The notes under the pieces are model-generated. The model saw nothing but the letters and a program-made list of their open reading frames with translations, ran no database searches and was not told the DNA's origin. A program made the translations under genes and the position numbers. A DNA stretch of 64,000 nucleotides from Desulfobacca_B sp046538075 (GTDB lineage: Bacteria > Desulfobacterota > Desulfobaccia > Desulfobaccales > Desulfobaccaceae): positions 12,020-76,019 of the forward strand of contig JBKHJN010000010.1 in NCBI GenBank assembly GCA_046538075.1. The letters run 5' to 3'. Positions 26,606-35,469 of this stretch are shown here, piece after piece (the first letter of the stretch is position 1; every line of letters starts with the position of its first letter).

Positions 26606-26621
26606 CCCAGACCAGCGCCAA

Positions 26622-27068
26622 ATGGCCAGAGCCGCCAACGGCTTTTCCTTACTGGAACTGATGGTCGTCCTGGCCCTGATGGTGCTGATCATGGGGCTGG
26701 TCCTGCCCGGGCTGAGACGGAGCTGGGAAAAGGAGAAGACCCGGGGCAGCCTGCGGGAGTTGGCGGCCACGCTGCGGGCGGCGCGCAGCACCGCGGCTAC
26801 CGAGCGGCAGCGCATCCGGGTGTTTTTTGATCTGCAGGCCGGGCGTTATTGGGTGGAAAATATCCCTCGCCAAGGGTCCTGGCCGCCCCGATTGCAGGTT
26901 GGCGACGCCCATCTGGTCTGGCAAAATCCTGAGGCGCGGCAGGGATATATTGCCTTTTATGGCGACGGCAGTTCCAGCGGCGGCCGGCTGGAACTTTTTG
27001 ACCCGGACGGCCAGCACTATCGCCTCGATGTCAAGGTGATCACCGGACGGGTCAGATTCGATTCCTAA
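26622..27068 (+). CDS. gspH: Minor pseudopilin GspH
   Basis: A 148-residue minor pseudopilin. The frame opens at 26541 inside gspG, but MARAANG^FSLLELMVVLAL at 26622 gives a seven-residue leader with Glu+5, so I chose that start. The globular domain (WVENIPRQGSW, AFYGDGSSSGGRLELFD) matches the GspH C-terminal fold. The gap to gspG is 16 nt. Confidence 0.87.
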   Translation: MARAANGFSLLELMVVLALMVLIMGLVLPGLRRSWEKEKTRGSLRELAATLRAARSTAATERQRIRVFFDLQAGRYWVENIPRQGSWPPRLQVGDAHLVWQNPEARQGYIAFYGDGSSSGGRLELFDPDGQHYRLDVKVITGRVRFDS

Positions 27069-27098
27069 GAATCATCCCCTGGTAGGGCTCAAACGGAT

Positions 27099-27545
27099 AT
27101 GGTCAATATCGACAACTGCCATCCCCTGCCGCGCTCCGCAAAAGGCCGGGCCCAGCATGGAGAGGTAGGCTTCAGCCTCCTGGAAGTGATGGTCGCCACC
27201 GCCCTGATGGCCCTGGTGATGGTAGCCATACTGCAGGTGCTGAGCGCCGGGCTCCAAGCCCAGGACGCGGTCCAACGCCGGACTTATGCCCTGCTGGTCG
27301 CCAACAAGGTGCTGCGGCAATATGGGGCCCCGGAATACCTAAGCCGCGGCAGTCATCAGGGCCAGGAGGGGCCTTGCACCTATCAGGTCCAGATAAAGCC
27401 CCAATACCAGGTCTCCCACCAGATCTGGGATTACGAAGTGATTTGCTATCATCTGCGGGTCCGCGTCTTTTGGGAGGAGCGGGGCCAGGCCAAGTCGGTG
27501 ACGCTGGAGACCCTGAGATCCAAGTGCCGCCGCAAAAAGTCATGA
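27099..27545 (+). CDS. gspI: Minor pseudopilin GspI
   Basis: A 148-residue minor pseudopilin with an unusually long leader of 24 residues before cleavage at G^FSLLEVMVATALMALV; Glu+5 is present. The conserved ALLVANKVLRQ after the helix is typical of GspI. The next gene overlaps by ATGA. No shorter ATG start exists, although a GTG or TTG start cannot be excluded. Confidence 0.87.
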   Translation: MVNIDNCHPLPRSAKGRAQHGEVGFSLLEVMVATALMALVMVAILQVLSAGLQAQDAVQRRTYALLVANKVLRQYGAPEYLSRGSHQGQEGPCTYQVQIKPQYQVSHQIWDYEVICYHLRVRVFWEERGQAKSVTLETLRSKCRRKKS

Positions 27546-28171
27546 TTAGGGCTGATCCACAACCGTTGCTGGGAGATTCTGGGTTCACCCTGCTGGAACT
27601 CTTGGCTTCCCTGGTCCTGGTGAGCCTGTTAAGCCTGGTGGCCTTTGCAGCCTTGAACTTAAGTTTGAAGGCCACCCGTCATGCCCAGGTGAAGGTCGAG
27701 GCCTTACAGGAACTGCGGGTGGGTTTGCGTTACTTGGAACGCACCCTGTCCTCCACCGCCCCTAAAGCCTTGCACACCAGGAACCGATATTATTTTGAGG
27801 GGGAACCCCAAGAGATAAAATTTCTTACCACCATGTCCCTGGAAGCCCACAATCTGGGCGGACTTTATCATATGCGGGTTTTTGCCGGCCGGGATGACTC
27901 CGGCCAAGGCTGTCTGGCCATTGAGCAAGCTAAAGTCGTCAACTGGCGGCAGGACCGCCAAGGAGTTGAAGTCAGACAGATTCTGATCAGCCAGGTGAAG
28001 GCCCTGCGGTTTACTTATGGACTTGGTTCAAAAGATTACAGCACCTGGAACGCCTTACGCGATGGACGCTTGCCGGACCGGGTGCTAATGCATCTGGCCC
28101 GGTCGGATCAGGAGACCAGAACCTGGACGATTCCCATTCATGTTGCTGAATTGCAGCCAAAACCGGAATAG
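27542..28171 (+). CDS. gspJ: Minor pseudopilin GspJ
   Basis: A 209-residue minor pseudopilin. The frame opens at 27374 inside gspI, but the ATG at 27542 overlaps the gspI stop by four bases and gives a 14-residue leader ending DSG^FTLLELLASLVLVSL with Glu+5. The remainder (LRVGLRYLERTLSS, VKALRFTYG) fits GspJ, which with GspI and GspK forms the pseudopilus tip. Confidence 0.88.
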   Translation: MIRADPQPLLGDSGFTLLELLASLVLVSLLSLVAFAALNLSLKATRHAQVKVEALQELRVGLRYLERTLSSTAPKALHTRNRYYFEGEPQEIKFLTTMSLEAHNLGGLYHMRVFAGRDDSGQGCLAIEQAKVVNWRQDRQGVEVRQILISQVKALRFTYGLGSKDYSTWNALRDGRLPDRVLMHLARSDQETRTWTIPIHVAELQPKPE

Positions 28172-29135
28172 CGTTGACCGGCGCCGGGCCCCAGCTTCCG
28201 AACAAGGGGTGGTGCTGCTGCTGGTGGTCTGGATTCTGGGCCTGATCAGCGTAGTGATCCTGACCGGGGCATATGAGTGGCGCACTGAAATCAAGTTAAC
28301 CGCCAATTTCCAAGAGTCCTGCCAATGCCGCAGCCTGGCCGAAGCCGGAGTGCATTATGCCTTGGAAAAGATAGTGGAGATAAAACTGGCCGAGGCCGCG
28401 GCCATGGATTCGCCCACCAACTTTATGCCCCGGGCTACCTGGCGGGGGGATCAGACCCCTCATATTCTGGAAATCCCCGGAGGCCGGGTAGAAGTGCGGG
28501 TGGGCGATGAAGGCGGCAAGATCAACCTCAATCTGGCCGATCGGAAAATTTTATCGAATTTCTTCAAAGCCTTGGGCTATAAAGAAGAAACTGCCCAGAC
28601 CCTGGTGGCTGCTATCCTGGATTGGCGGGATGCAGATGCTCTGACCCGGCCGGGAGGGGCGGAAAGCCCTTATTATCAGCGCCTGAATCCGCCCTACCCC
28701 GCTAAAAACACCGGATTTGATGTGGTAGAAGAATTAGGCTGGGTAAAAGGCCTGGGGCAGCGCCGGCTCCTGCCTCGGCTAGCCGATTGGTTTACGGTTA
28801 ACAAAGATGGTCCGGAAATCAATATCAATACTGCCCCCCTTGAGGTGCTGCAGGCCGTTGGTTTTTCCCGTTCCCAGGCCACCCGGATAATCATGGCCCG
28901 GCAGGAAAAACCCTTTCGCCTCCCCAATGAGGTGGCGGCCGTGGCTGGAGCGGTGGCATTTCAACGCCTGGAAAGTCTGATCGGCTTTGAGACCTCGATT
29001 TTTTTTACAATTTTAGCTAAGGGTATGGTAAAAAACCATAAATCCTGGCATACTATCAAAGCTGTGGTGAGCATTGATATAGGTCAGCCGGTTCCCTGGG
29101 CCATTGTTTACTGGGCCGACGACTATCCGGCCTGA
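28140..29135 (+). CDS. gspK: Minor pseudopilin GspK
   Basis: A 331-residue protein, the largest pseudopilin and tip subunit. The leader ends EQG^VVLLLVVWILGLISVV and lacks Glu+5, as is normal for GspK. Characteristic parts are SLAEAGVHYALEKI, GDEGGKINLNLADRKIL, DWRDADALTRPGGAE and ININTAPLEVLQAVGF (helix-hairpin-helix-like). It overlaps gspJ by 32 nt. Confidence 0.92.
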   Translation: MLLNCSQNRNSVDRRRAPASEQGVVLLLVVWILGLISVVILTGAYEWRTEIKLTANFQESCQCRSLAEAGVHYALEKIVEIKLAEAAAMDSPTNFMPRATWRGDQTPHILEIPGGRVEVRVGDEGGKINLNLADRKILSNFFKALGYKEETAQTLVAAILDWRDADALTRPGGAESPYYQRLNPPYPAKNTGFDVVEELGWVKGLGQRRLLPRLADWFTVNKDGPEININTAPLEVLQAVGFSRSQATRIIMARQEKPFRLPNEVAAVAGAVAFQRLESLIGFETSIFFTILAKGMVKNHKSWHTIKAVVSIDIGQPVPWAIVYWADDYPA

Positions 29136-29161
29136 CCGATGTTAAATCGGATCGATCGAAT

Positions 29162-30580
29162 ATGGCTTGGATCAAACCCCATTGGTGGCAGACCATTGCC
29201 TCTGAGCTGCTGAGCGGCGCCCAAAGCCTGGGGGTCTTGCTGGACCGCTCCGGTCTTACCTTGGCCCATCTAGAAAAGGGGCTCTCAGGATTGGAACTGC
29301 GCCATTTGGTCTGCGTGCCCCTGTCACTCCAGGGACCGGAGCCCCCGTCAATTAATCTCCAGGCCGTGGTCTCCCCCTGGGGCCTGCAATCGTGCCCGGT
29401 GAGCCTGGCGATCAGCCGGGAGATGGGTTTTCTGCGGCAGGTCGTGCTGCCCCGGGCGGTAGCCGAAAACCTCCCCCAGGTGGTGCAATATGAGCTGGAC
29501 CGGTTTTTCCCGTTACCCGCCGACTCCCTTTACTTTGATTTTCAGGTTTTAAAAGAAACTGACACCGAGGTCCACCTGCTGCTGATGGCCCAGCCCCGGG
29601 AGCCGGTGGAGGCCTGCTTAAAGGTCCTGGATCAGGCCGGGTTGAAACCGGTGTCAGTGGAGCCGGAGACCACCGCCACCGTAAATGCCTTTGCCGCTTT
29701 GGTTAAACGATTGCCCCCTTCCTGGCTCCTGTGGCATACCGAGACGGAGGGCTTTGAGGTCGTTCATATCGAAGGGCGCCGAATCCGAGCCTATCGTCAG
29801 GTGCGGCTAGGTTCGGCAGAAGAAGGCATCCCTCAGCTTGCCGCTGAAATCGACCGCTGGCGAGAAGAAGGGGCAAACCCCCAAGCTTTATGCGTGTCTG
29901 ATTCGAAAACGCCGGCAGCTGACCTCACTTCCCTGGCCAAGCAGTACGAATTCTCTATTGTTGACCCGGACCAGCTCCAGGTTAAAGGTTTGCCGGAAGC
30001 CCGGGACCTGGGTGGGGCCTTAGCGGCTGTGGGGGCCGCCCTCCGGGGTCTGAAAAAGGTGCCGGTGTCAACCAACTTGCTCCCGGAAACCGAGAGGTCC
30101 AAGATAAAGGTCCGGGGAATCTTTCTTACCAAGCTCCTGCTGATAATCCTGGCCGGTTTGAGCTGCATCTGGGCTGGGAGCCTGCTGCTTCATAAACGGG
30201 TCCACCTGTATCAAACCGATCGCCTCCTGGCCCATCTGGGTCCTGAGACCCGCCAGGTCGCCCGGCAGCTGAGCGAAAGCCAGGAAATGGCCAAGACCCT
30301 GGAGGGCCTTAAACAACGGTTGGATCAATACCCTTCCAAACTTAACTTGCTGAAGGAGCTGACCGGTTTAGTTCCTGAAAACACCTGGCTTTTTTATCTA
30401 AAATGTAACGACCGGCAACTGGAAATGGGGGGGGTCTCCCGGTCGGCGGCTGACCTGATCCCCCTGCTGGAGCAATCCGGGTGGTTTACCAAAACCGAAT
30501 TTGCTTCTCCGATTGTCACCGATGCCAATGGACGCGAGCATTTTAAAATTAAAGCAGAAATTAAGGTCCTGGGGATGTGA
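29162..30580 (+). CDS. gspL: Type II secretion protein GspL (PilM-PilN-like fusion)
   Basis: A 472-residue bitopic protein. The first 300 residues form an actin-like cytoplasmic domain (VLLDRSGLTLAHLEKG, VVLPRAVAENLPQVVQYELD). One transmembrane helix (KLLLIILAGLSCIWAGSLLL) lies near residues 322-343, followed by a coiled-coil and a ferredoxin-like periplasmic domain (LLKELTGLVPENTWLF). This is equivalent to PilM plus PilN of type IV pili. GspL links GspE to the inner-membrane platform. The 3' end overlaps the gspM frame. Confidence 0.9.
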   Translation: MAWIKPHWWQTIASELLSGAQSLGVLLDRSGLTLAHLEKGLSGLELRHLVCVPLSLQGPEPPSINLQAVVSPWGLQSCPVSLAISREMGFLRQVVLPRAVAENLPQVVQYELDRFFPLPADSLYFDFQVLKETDTEVHLLLMAQPREPVEACLKVLDQAGLKPVSVEPETTATVNAFAALVKRLPPSWLLWHTETEGFEVVHIEGRRIRAYRQVRLGSAEEGIPQLAAEIDRWREEGANPQALCVSDSKTPAADLTSLAKQYEFSIVDPDQLQVKGLPEARDLGGALAAVGAALRGLKKVPVSTNLLPETERSKIKVRGIFLTKLLLIILAGLSCIWAGSLLLHKRVHLYQTDRLLAHLGPETRQVARQLSESQEMAKTLEGLKQRLDQYPSKLNLLKELTGLVPENTWLFYLKCNDRQLEMGGVSRSAADLIPLLEQSGWFTKTEFASPIVTDANGREHFKIKAEIKVLGM

Positions 30581-31157
30581 TCTTGATAAACTGTCAGAAC
30601 AGCAGCGCCGCCTGGCCTGGGGGCTGGGCGGACTGGTGCTGTTTTTGGTGGTGGTCTTTGGGATCATCTTCCCCCTGATCGATATGAAAAACAAATGGGC
30701 CCAAGAGCTGGAGAGAAAACAGCTGATGCTGCGGCATTACCAGGACTTGCTGGCGGAACAGAGCAAGGTCGCCCAGACCCATCAGGCCCTGAAAGCTGCC
30801 TTGACCCAGGCCGAAGCCAAATTTCTTTCCGGGGGCAACCCTGCCATGGCGGCCGCCGATCTTCAGGAAATTCTCAAAACTCTGACCAGCGACCAGGACC
30901 TCAAGTTGACCAGCATCAATGTATTGGCCTCTCGAGAGGCCGGGCCTTATTTAGAGATTCCGGTCCAGGTGCAACTTTCCGCCAACATTGAGCAATTATT
31001 GAAATTCCTCTATTATCTGGAGCATCACCAAAAACTGTTGTATCTCACTCAATTAGAGATCAATGCGGCCCGCAGCCATGTCCAATCTCAGCGGCCCGGG
31101 GTTTTGCGAGTCAGCATGGAAATCGCCGGGGTTATCAAACGGGAGTCCCAAGTATGA
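30528..31157 (+). CDS. gspM: Type II secretion protein GspM (PilO-like)
   Basis: A bitopic inner-membrane protein with a short cytoplasmic part, one transmembrane helix (LGGLVLFLVVVFGIIFPLI), a coiled-coil and a ferredoxin-like periplasmic domain (YLEIPVQVQLSANIEQLLKFLYYLEH). This matches the GspM/PilO layout. The start is uncertain: ATGs at 30501, 30522 and 30528 all lie inside gspL and none has a clear ribosome binding site. I chose 30528 (MDASILKLKQK), giving 209 residues and a 53-nt overlap. The 3' end overlaps gspC by ATGA. Confidence 0.83.
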   Translation: MDASILKLKQKLRSWGCDLDKLSEQQRRLAWGLGGLVLFLVVVFGIIFPLIDMKNKWAQELERKQLMLRHYQDLLAEQSKVAQTHQALKAALTQAEAKFLSGGNPAMAAADLQEILKTLTSDQDLKLTSINVLASREAGPYLEIPVQVQLSANIEQLLKFLYYLEHHQKLLYLTQLEINAARSHVQSQRPGVLRVSMEIAGVIKRESQV

Positions 31158-31816
31158 TCTGGCGCCAGGGTCGCATCTGGGATATTCTGCTATTAGGGGC
31201 CAATGCCCTGTTGCTGGTTGCCATCATCGGCGTCTGGGGCGGTGAAGCCACCGTGCCGGCCAAGGTCAAGGCCAAGGCCGGACTGGCGGTCCCCCAGGTT
31301 CCAATTTTGGCCGACAAGCAGCCGCTAGCTGCTTTTCAGATCGTCCAAACCAAAGATCTGTTCAGTCCCCAACGCCTGGCGTTCCAGCTCTCCCCCGATC
31401 CCAGCCAGGGCCAGGACACCCTGGAAGGCGGCAAGCTCCAGGGGATTATCATCATCGGCCAGGAAAAGGCGGCGATCATCAGCCAGCCGGCTTCGGGGGG
31501 GCAACCCCAGGTGCAAGTGCTGCATCAGGGTGAGGAATGGCGAGGCTTCAAAGTGGTGGAGATTTGCCAGGAAGCGGTCCTCTTTCAGGGCAAAGGGATT
31601 AGCAAAACCCTAACCTTCCCCACCCCGCTGAACCAGCCCCCGGTTTCGGCCCTGAGAGGAGATACTGACCAAGAGATGCAGGGATCGGAAATGGCCCCGG
31701 AGGAGGCAGTGGAACCGGAGGTCCCCCCCGAGGACATGGTGGAAGAAGAAACTTATCAGGAGGAAATACCTCCAGAAGAAATGTACGAGGAAGAAGTGAT
31801 CGAGGAATCGATTTAA
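31154..31816 (+). CDS. gspC: GspC/PilP-like secretion component with acidic C-terminal tail
   Basis: A 220-residue bitopic protein. One transmembrane helix (residues about 9-30) is followed by a GspC homology-region domain (LADKQPLAAFQIVQTKDLFSPQ, LQGIIIIGQEKAAII, VLHQGEEWRGFKVVEI), which in other systems binds the secretin N0 domain. There is no PDZ domain. Residues 173-220 form a highly acidic tail: 19 Glu and 1 Asp in 48 residues, with no Lys or Arg and repeated PPEEMYEEE-like units. The tail is not part of the usual family. The gene order places it exactly where pilP lies in pilMNOPQ. Confidence 0.82.
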   Translation: MIWRQGRIWDILLLGANALLLVAIIGVWGGEATVPAKVKAKAGLAVPQVPILADKQPLAAFQIVQTKDLFSPQRLAFQLSPDPSQGQDTLEGGKLQGIIIIGQEKAAIISQPASGGQPQVQVLHQGEEWRGFKVVEICQEAVLFQGKGISKTLTFPTPLNQPPVSALRGDTDQEMQGSEMAPEEAVEPEVPPEDMVEEETYQEEIPPEEMYEEEVIEESI

Positions 31817-31884
31817 CCTTAATTGTCGAACTCTGATAACCGTTGTTTTAGAGGTTGATCTATCCAGAAATAAAAGTTGATAAA

Positions 31885-34167
31885 ATGGTTGCTTGGCCTA
31901 TTCGGATACTGATCGGCTTGTTGCTCTTGGGTCTGGCCGGATGCGCCGCATCACCAGAGCCGACTCCTTCTCCGGGCATCTTTCCCAGACAGGTGCCGGT
32001 GCGGGTATCCTCCGGCGCGGCACCCCCTCCCTCTGCGGCCCCGGACTCCGAACCCAGCGAACCGCCAGCTTCGCTCCGGGATGAGCAATTTCTGCAGGAC
32101 TATGCCCGAGCCCTCAAGCAAATTCAACCGATTCAGCGTCCGCCACGCAAAGACGAGAAGATCTTTCCGATTGACCTCAATCTCAAAAACGCTGATCTGG
32201 TGGAAACAATCGGGGTATTGGCGGATACCCTGGGAATCAACTATTTAATTGATCCCCGGGTCAAAGGCAAAGCCAGCGTTAGAGCCACTGGTAAGCTGAG
32301 TCAGAGCGAACTGTTGTCCATCATGGAAACCCTGCTGATAGTGAATGGGGCGGCGTTGATCAAAGACGCCAAGGTTTATAAGATCGTGCCGGCAGACAAG
32401 GTGGGGACCCAGGCCTTGCCGGTCTATACCCGGGGGATTCCGCCGACTGGGATGGCGGTCCAGGTGGTTTTTCTCGAGCAGACCGCGGCCAAAGAGATGA
32501 TGCCGGTCTTGAAGCCGTTAATGTCTCCGGGCGGAGCCATCTCTGAAGCCGCCAACAATTCCCTGGTACTGGTCGATTACCCTGCCAACCTGGAAAAGCT
32601 GCTGAATCTGATCCACCTGATCGATACCCGCAGTCTGGCCCAAACCCAGATTCAAATTGCCAGGGTGGATAATACTTCCCCCAAGGATCTGATTAGCGAG
32701 TTGGAAGTTATCTTTTCCGCTTATGGAGCCTTAGCCCCCAAGGAGAAATTTGGCGTGGGCTTCCTGCCGGTGCCCCGGCTTAATTCCATCCTGGTCCTGG
32801 CCGGCTCCCAGACCTTGATGGATCGGGCCCTGTATTGGATCCGTCAGTTGGATCTGAAAACCGACATGTTGGCCGACATCCATGTTTACCATGTAGAGAA
32901 TTATAAGGCCCGAAACCTGGCCAACCTCCTAACCCAGGTATATGGCGGCAAGCCCTTAGCCCCGGAGGTAGAAGAGGTCGAACCTGAGAGCGCCCGCCCC
33001 AGTTTTTTGGGGGGGCCTGGGACTGCCGGGGAAGGAGGTCTCGGAACCACCATCATGGGCGGCACCAGGACTTCAGGTGTGGGGCAGTCAGGCAGCGGCC
33101 TCAGCGGTACCGGAGGAATGCGCGGCTTAGGCGAAAGCCTGCCGGAAGAACAGAAGGAAAGAGCCGTTCCCCTGGCCGAGGCCGCGGAGGTTTCTCCTAA
33201 GGAAGGCATCCGCATCATCCCCGACGAAGAAAACAACCTCCTGGTAATCGTGGCTCCGCCCCATGAATGGCGGGTTATCTCCCAACTCTTGCAGCGCCTG
33301 GATCTGATGCCGCGCCAGGTGCTGAACGAGATCCTGATCGCCGAAGTGCGGCTTACCGGGGACCTCAAGTACGGCGTGGAGTGGTTTTTGAACTCCCAGA
33401 TGGTCACTTCTGGAGACGAAGAAGGCGGAGAGGCTAAGTCCACTCTAAATATCTTGGAAGGGCCTTCCGCCGCCTTTTCCCAGGCCCTGGGTGGCTTTAC
33501 CTTTGCAGTTCGAGATGCCGCCAACGAATTCCGGGGCCTGATCAATATGCTGGCCACCGAGGGTAAAGTCAACATCCTGGCCTCGCCGCATATCATGGCG
33601 GCCAACAACCAGGAAGCCCGCATTCAGATCGGCCAGGATGTTCCCATTTTGACATCCCAATCGGTCCCCCTGGTCAGCCAGACAACGTCGCTCGAGACCC
33701 AGACGGTGGAATACCGCAGTACCGGCATTATCATGCTGGTAAAACCCCAGATCAATGCCAAGGGCCTGGTGACCCTGGATATCACCCAGGAGGTGAGCGC
33801 CGCGGTGCCCACGACCACCGGGGTGGAAGACAGTCCTACCTTTACCATCCGGACCGCCAAGACTTCGCTGATTACTGGGGACAACCAGACCATCGTCCTG
33901 GGCGGCTTAATCCGAGAGGATGTGACCCGGACCGCCGCCGGCGTCCCGGGCCTGCGCAAGATCCCCTTGTTAGGGGCATTGTTTGGCAATGAAGGGGTAA
34001 AAAGAGAAAAGACCGAGCTCCTGGTGCTGATCACCCCCCACATCGTCTCCAGCCTGGAAGACGGGGCCCGTATCACTAATGAGGTTAAGGACCGTATTAC
34101 TCTGGAAGAATTAAGGCCGGAATGGCAGAAGGAAGCCCAACCTCCTACCTACCCGGGTCCGCAATGA
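31885..34167 (+). CDS. gspD: Type II secretion secretin GspD (lipoprotein-type)
   Basis: The outer-membrane secretin, about 760 residues. A signal sequence with lipobox (LLLLGLAGC, Cys20) indicates that it is a lipoprotein. N0 to N3 domains occupy about residues 95-450 (IDLNLKNADLVETIGVLADT, VVFLEQTAAKEMMPVLKPL, ARVDNTSPKDLISELEVIF). A Gly/Ser-rich insert lies near residues 375-420. The secretin barrel ends with GVPGLRKIPLLGALFG and KTELLVLITPHIV. A TTG at 31855 is also possible, but its AGAGG is directly adjacent, so the ATG at 31885 is preferred. Confidence 0.92.
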   Translation: MVAWPIRILIGLLLLGLAGCAASPEPTPSPGIFPRQVPVRVSSGAAPPPSAAPDSEPSEPPASLRDEQFLQDYARALKQIQPIQRPPRKDEKIFPIDLNLKNADLVETIGVLADTLGINYLIDPRVKGKASVRATGKLSQSELLSIMETLLIVNGAALIKDAKVYKIVPADKVGTQALPVYTRGIPPTGMAVQVVFLEQTAAKEMMPVLKPLMSPGGAISEAANNSLVLVDYPANLEKLLNLIHLIDTRSLAQTQIQIARVDNTSPKDLISELEVIFSAYGALAPKEKFGVGFLPVPRLNSILVLAGSQTLMDRALYWIRQLDLKTDMLADIHVYHVENYKARNLANLLTQVYGGKPLAPEVEEVEPESARPSFLGGPGTAGEGGLGTTIMGGTRTSGVGQSGSGLSGTGGMRGLGESLPEEQKERAVPLAEAAEVSPKEGIRIIPDEENNLLVIVAPPHEWRVISQLLQRLDLMPRQVLNEILIAEVRLTGDLKYGVEWFLNSQMVTSGDEEGGEAKSTLNILEGPSAAFSQALGGFTFAVRDAANEFRGLINMLATEGKVNILASPHIMAANNQEARIQIGQDVPILTSQSVPLVSQTTSLETQTVEYRSTGIIMLVKPQINAKGLVTLDITQEVSAAVPTTTGVEDSPTFTIRTAKTSLITGDNQTIVLGGLIREDVTRTAAGVPGLRKIPLLGALFGNEGVKREKTELLVLITPHIVSSLEDGARITNEVKDRITLEELRPEWQKEAQPPTYPGPQ

Positions 34168-34208
34168 GATAGTGGGAGGCCATTGTTGACCACAAAGATA
34201 ATGATAAG

Positions 34209-34230
34209 GGCGCTGATTAATCAAAGCGCC
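34209..34230 (+). terminator. Possible hairpin after gspD
   Basis: GGCGCT (34209-34214) and AGCGCC (34225-34230) form a six-base stem with a 10-base loop, 40 bases after the gspD stop. The following sequence is only mildly T-rich, so termination is uncertain. Confidence 0.35.
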
Positions 34231-34310
34231 ATAGGTTTTGGCATTGAAAACGGATGAAAAAATTGTTATTTAAAAATTATCGGTAACCCGCCCCACCAGG
34301 AGAAGCACCC

Positions 34311-34631
34311 ATGAGCCGAATATTGGTAGTAGTTATGCTGATAGTAGTAATGACGGTAAGCAGCGGCATTGCCGCGGCGCAAAGTTACTCGCAGAGCCGA
34401 CCCAGCCCGGAGGTTATGTTCTTTGATGGCTTAGTGGGACGGCCGCTGGGGGTGGCAGCTACTGCGGTCGGATGTGCCACCCTGGTAGCTACCCTACCCT
34501 TCACCCTGCCTTCCGGCAGTACCGGTCAGGCGGCCCGCGGACTGGTGCGGGAGCCCGCCGCCTGGACCTTTGGCCGCCCTTTAGGCCAGAACTATATGTA
34601 CCAGCGTAACCAAAGGTTCTGGCTACCCTGA
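34311..34631 (+). CDS. Small exported protein, uncharacterised
   Basis: A 106-residue protein with a clear signal peptide (MSRILVVVMLIVVMTVSSG, cleavage after AAA near residue 24). Then comes a conserved-looking core with FFDGLVGRPLGVAATAVG, a hydrophobic hairpin and REPAAWTFGRPLG. I recognise the pattern (two RPLG elements flanking a hydrophobic glycine-rich segment) from small exported proteins of unknown function that are sometimes misannotated as transporters. AGGAG precedes the ATG. Its place between gspD and the prepilin peptidase may mean a link to secretion, without direct evidence. Confidence 0.7.
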   Translation: MSRILVVVMLIVVMTVSSGIAAAQSYSQSRPSPEVMFFDGLVGRPLGVAATAVGCATLVATLPFTLPSGSTGQAARGLVREPAAWTFGRPLGQNYMYQRNQRFWLP

Positions 34632-34674
34632 ACTTTAGGCGGTGCATAAGGAGGGCAAGACCCGGACCCCGGGG

Positions 34675-35430
34675 CTAGTAGGGCAGCAGCCTCGAGAGTA
34701 GCGGACCGGCGAGGAGGTAAAACAAAGCCGCTGACCCCAGGAAAGGGCCGAAGGGGATCGGCGTTAAGCGCCCCTGGCCGCTCTCCCGGGCCAACCGCAA
34801 CCCGTACAGACTCCCCAGTCCAGCGCTGACCAAAAGCACTACCGGCAGCGATTTCGGCCCCAAGAAGGCCCCGATCAGGGCCAGCAGTTTGACGTCCCCG
34901 CCGCCCAAGCCTTGGCGGCCGGTGGCTTTCTCATAAACCCATCGGATGGTTTGGAAGAAGATGGCGCCTAAGGCCGCCCCGGCCAACGCCTGGCTAAAGG
35001 AAAGGTGGGGCAGGATCAGGGCCCCGATCAGCCCCAGAACAATGCCGGGCAGAGTGATGATATCGGGGAGCCACCGATGTTCTACATCCAAGCCGGTCAG
35101 GGCCACCAGGGCAGCAGCAAACGGCCCATAGGCGATTAGCACCGGGTCAGCCGGAAACCGGGCCCACAGCCCCAGGGCCAGCAGTCCACCGGCCAGTTCT
35201 ACGGCGGGATAACGCCCGGGAATTTTAGCCTGACAGAATCGGCATCTGCCCTTCAGCCAGAAAAAACTGATAATCGGCAGGTTGTCATACCAGGGTATAG
35301 GGTGGCGGCATTGTGGACAGCGGGACCGTCCAGCCAACACCGGTTCCCCCTGGGGCAGCCGGGTGATTACTACATTAAGGAAACTTCCCAGGGCCAGTCC
35401 CACCAGAACAGCCAGAATATAACCGACCAT
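34675..35430 (-). CDS. gspO (pilD): Prepilin peptidase / N-methyltransferase
   Basis: A 251-residue aspartic membrane protease that cleaves and methylates pseudopilin leaders. The cytoplasmic zinc module is complete (SRCPQCRHPIPWYDN and CRFCQAKIP). The two catalytic aspartates are in LTGLDVEHRWLPD and LGGGDVKLLALIGAF. About seven to eight membrane helices are visible. It is on the opposite strand to the gsp operon but adjacent, so it is clearly its processing enzyme and could also serve type IV pilins encoded elsewhere. Confidence 0.94.
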   Translation of the reverse strand: MVGYILAVLVGLALGSFLNVVITRLPQGEPVLAGRSRCPQCRHPIPWYDNLPIISFFWLKGRCRFCQAKIPGRYPAVELAGGLLALGLWARFPADPVLIAYGPFAAALVALTGLDVEHRWLPDIITLPGIVLGLIGALILPHLSFSQALAGAALGAIFFQTIRWVYEKATGRQGLGGGDVKLLALIGAFLGPKSLPVVLLVSAGLGSLYGLRLARESGQGRLTPIPFGPFLGSAALFYLLAGPLLSRLLPY

Positions 35431-35469
35431 CAGGCTAGTCCCGACCGGGTCGGCAACCGCCGGCCCAGG

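Noticed and set aside
27374..27541. Longer N-terminus for GspJ
   Set aside because: The extension lies inside gspI and would place 70 residues before the prepilin cleavage site. The ATG at 27542 with ATGA overlap is normal.
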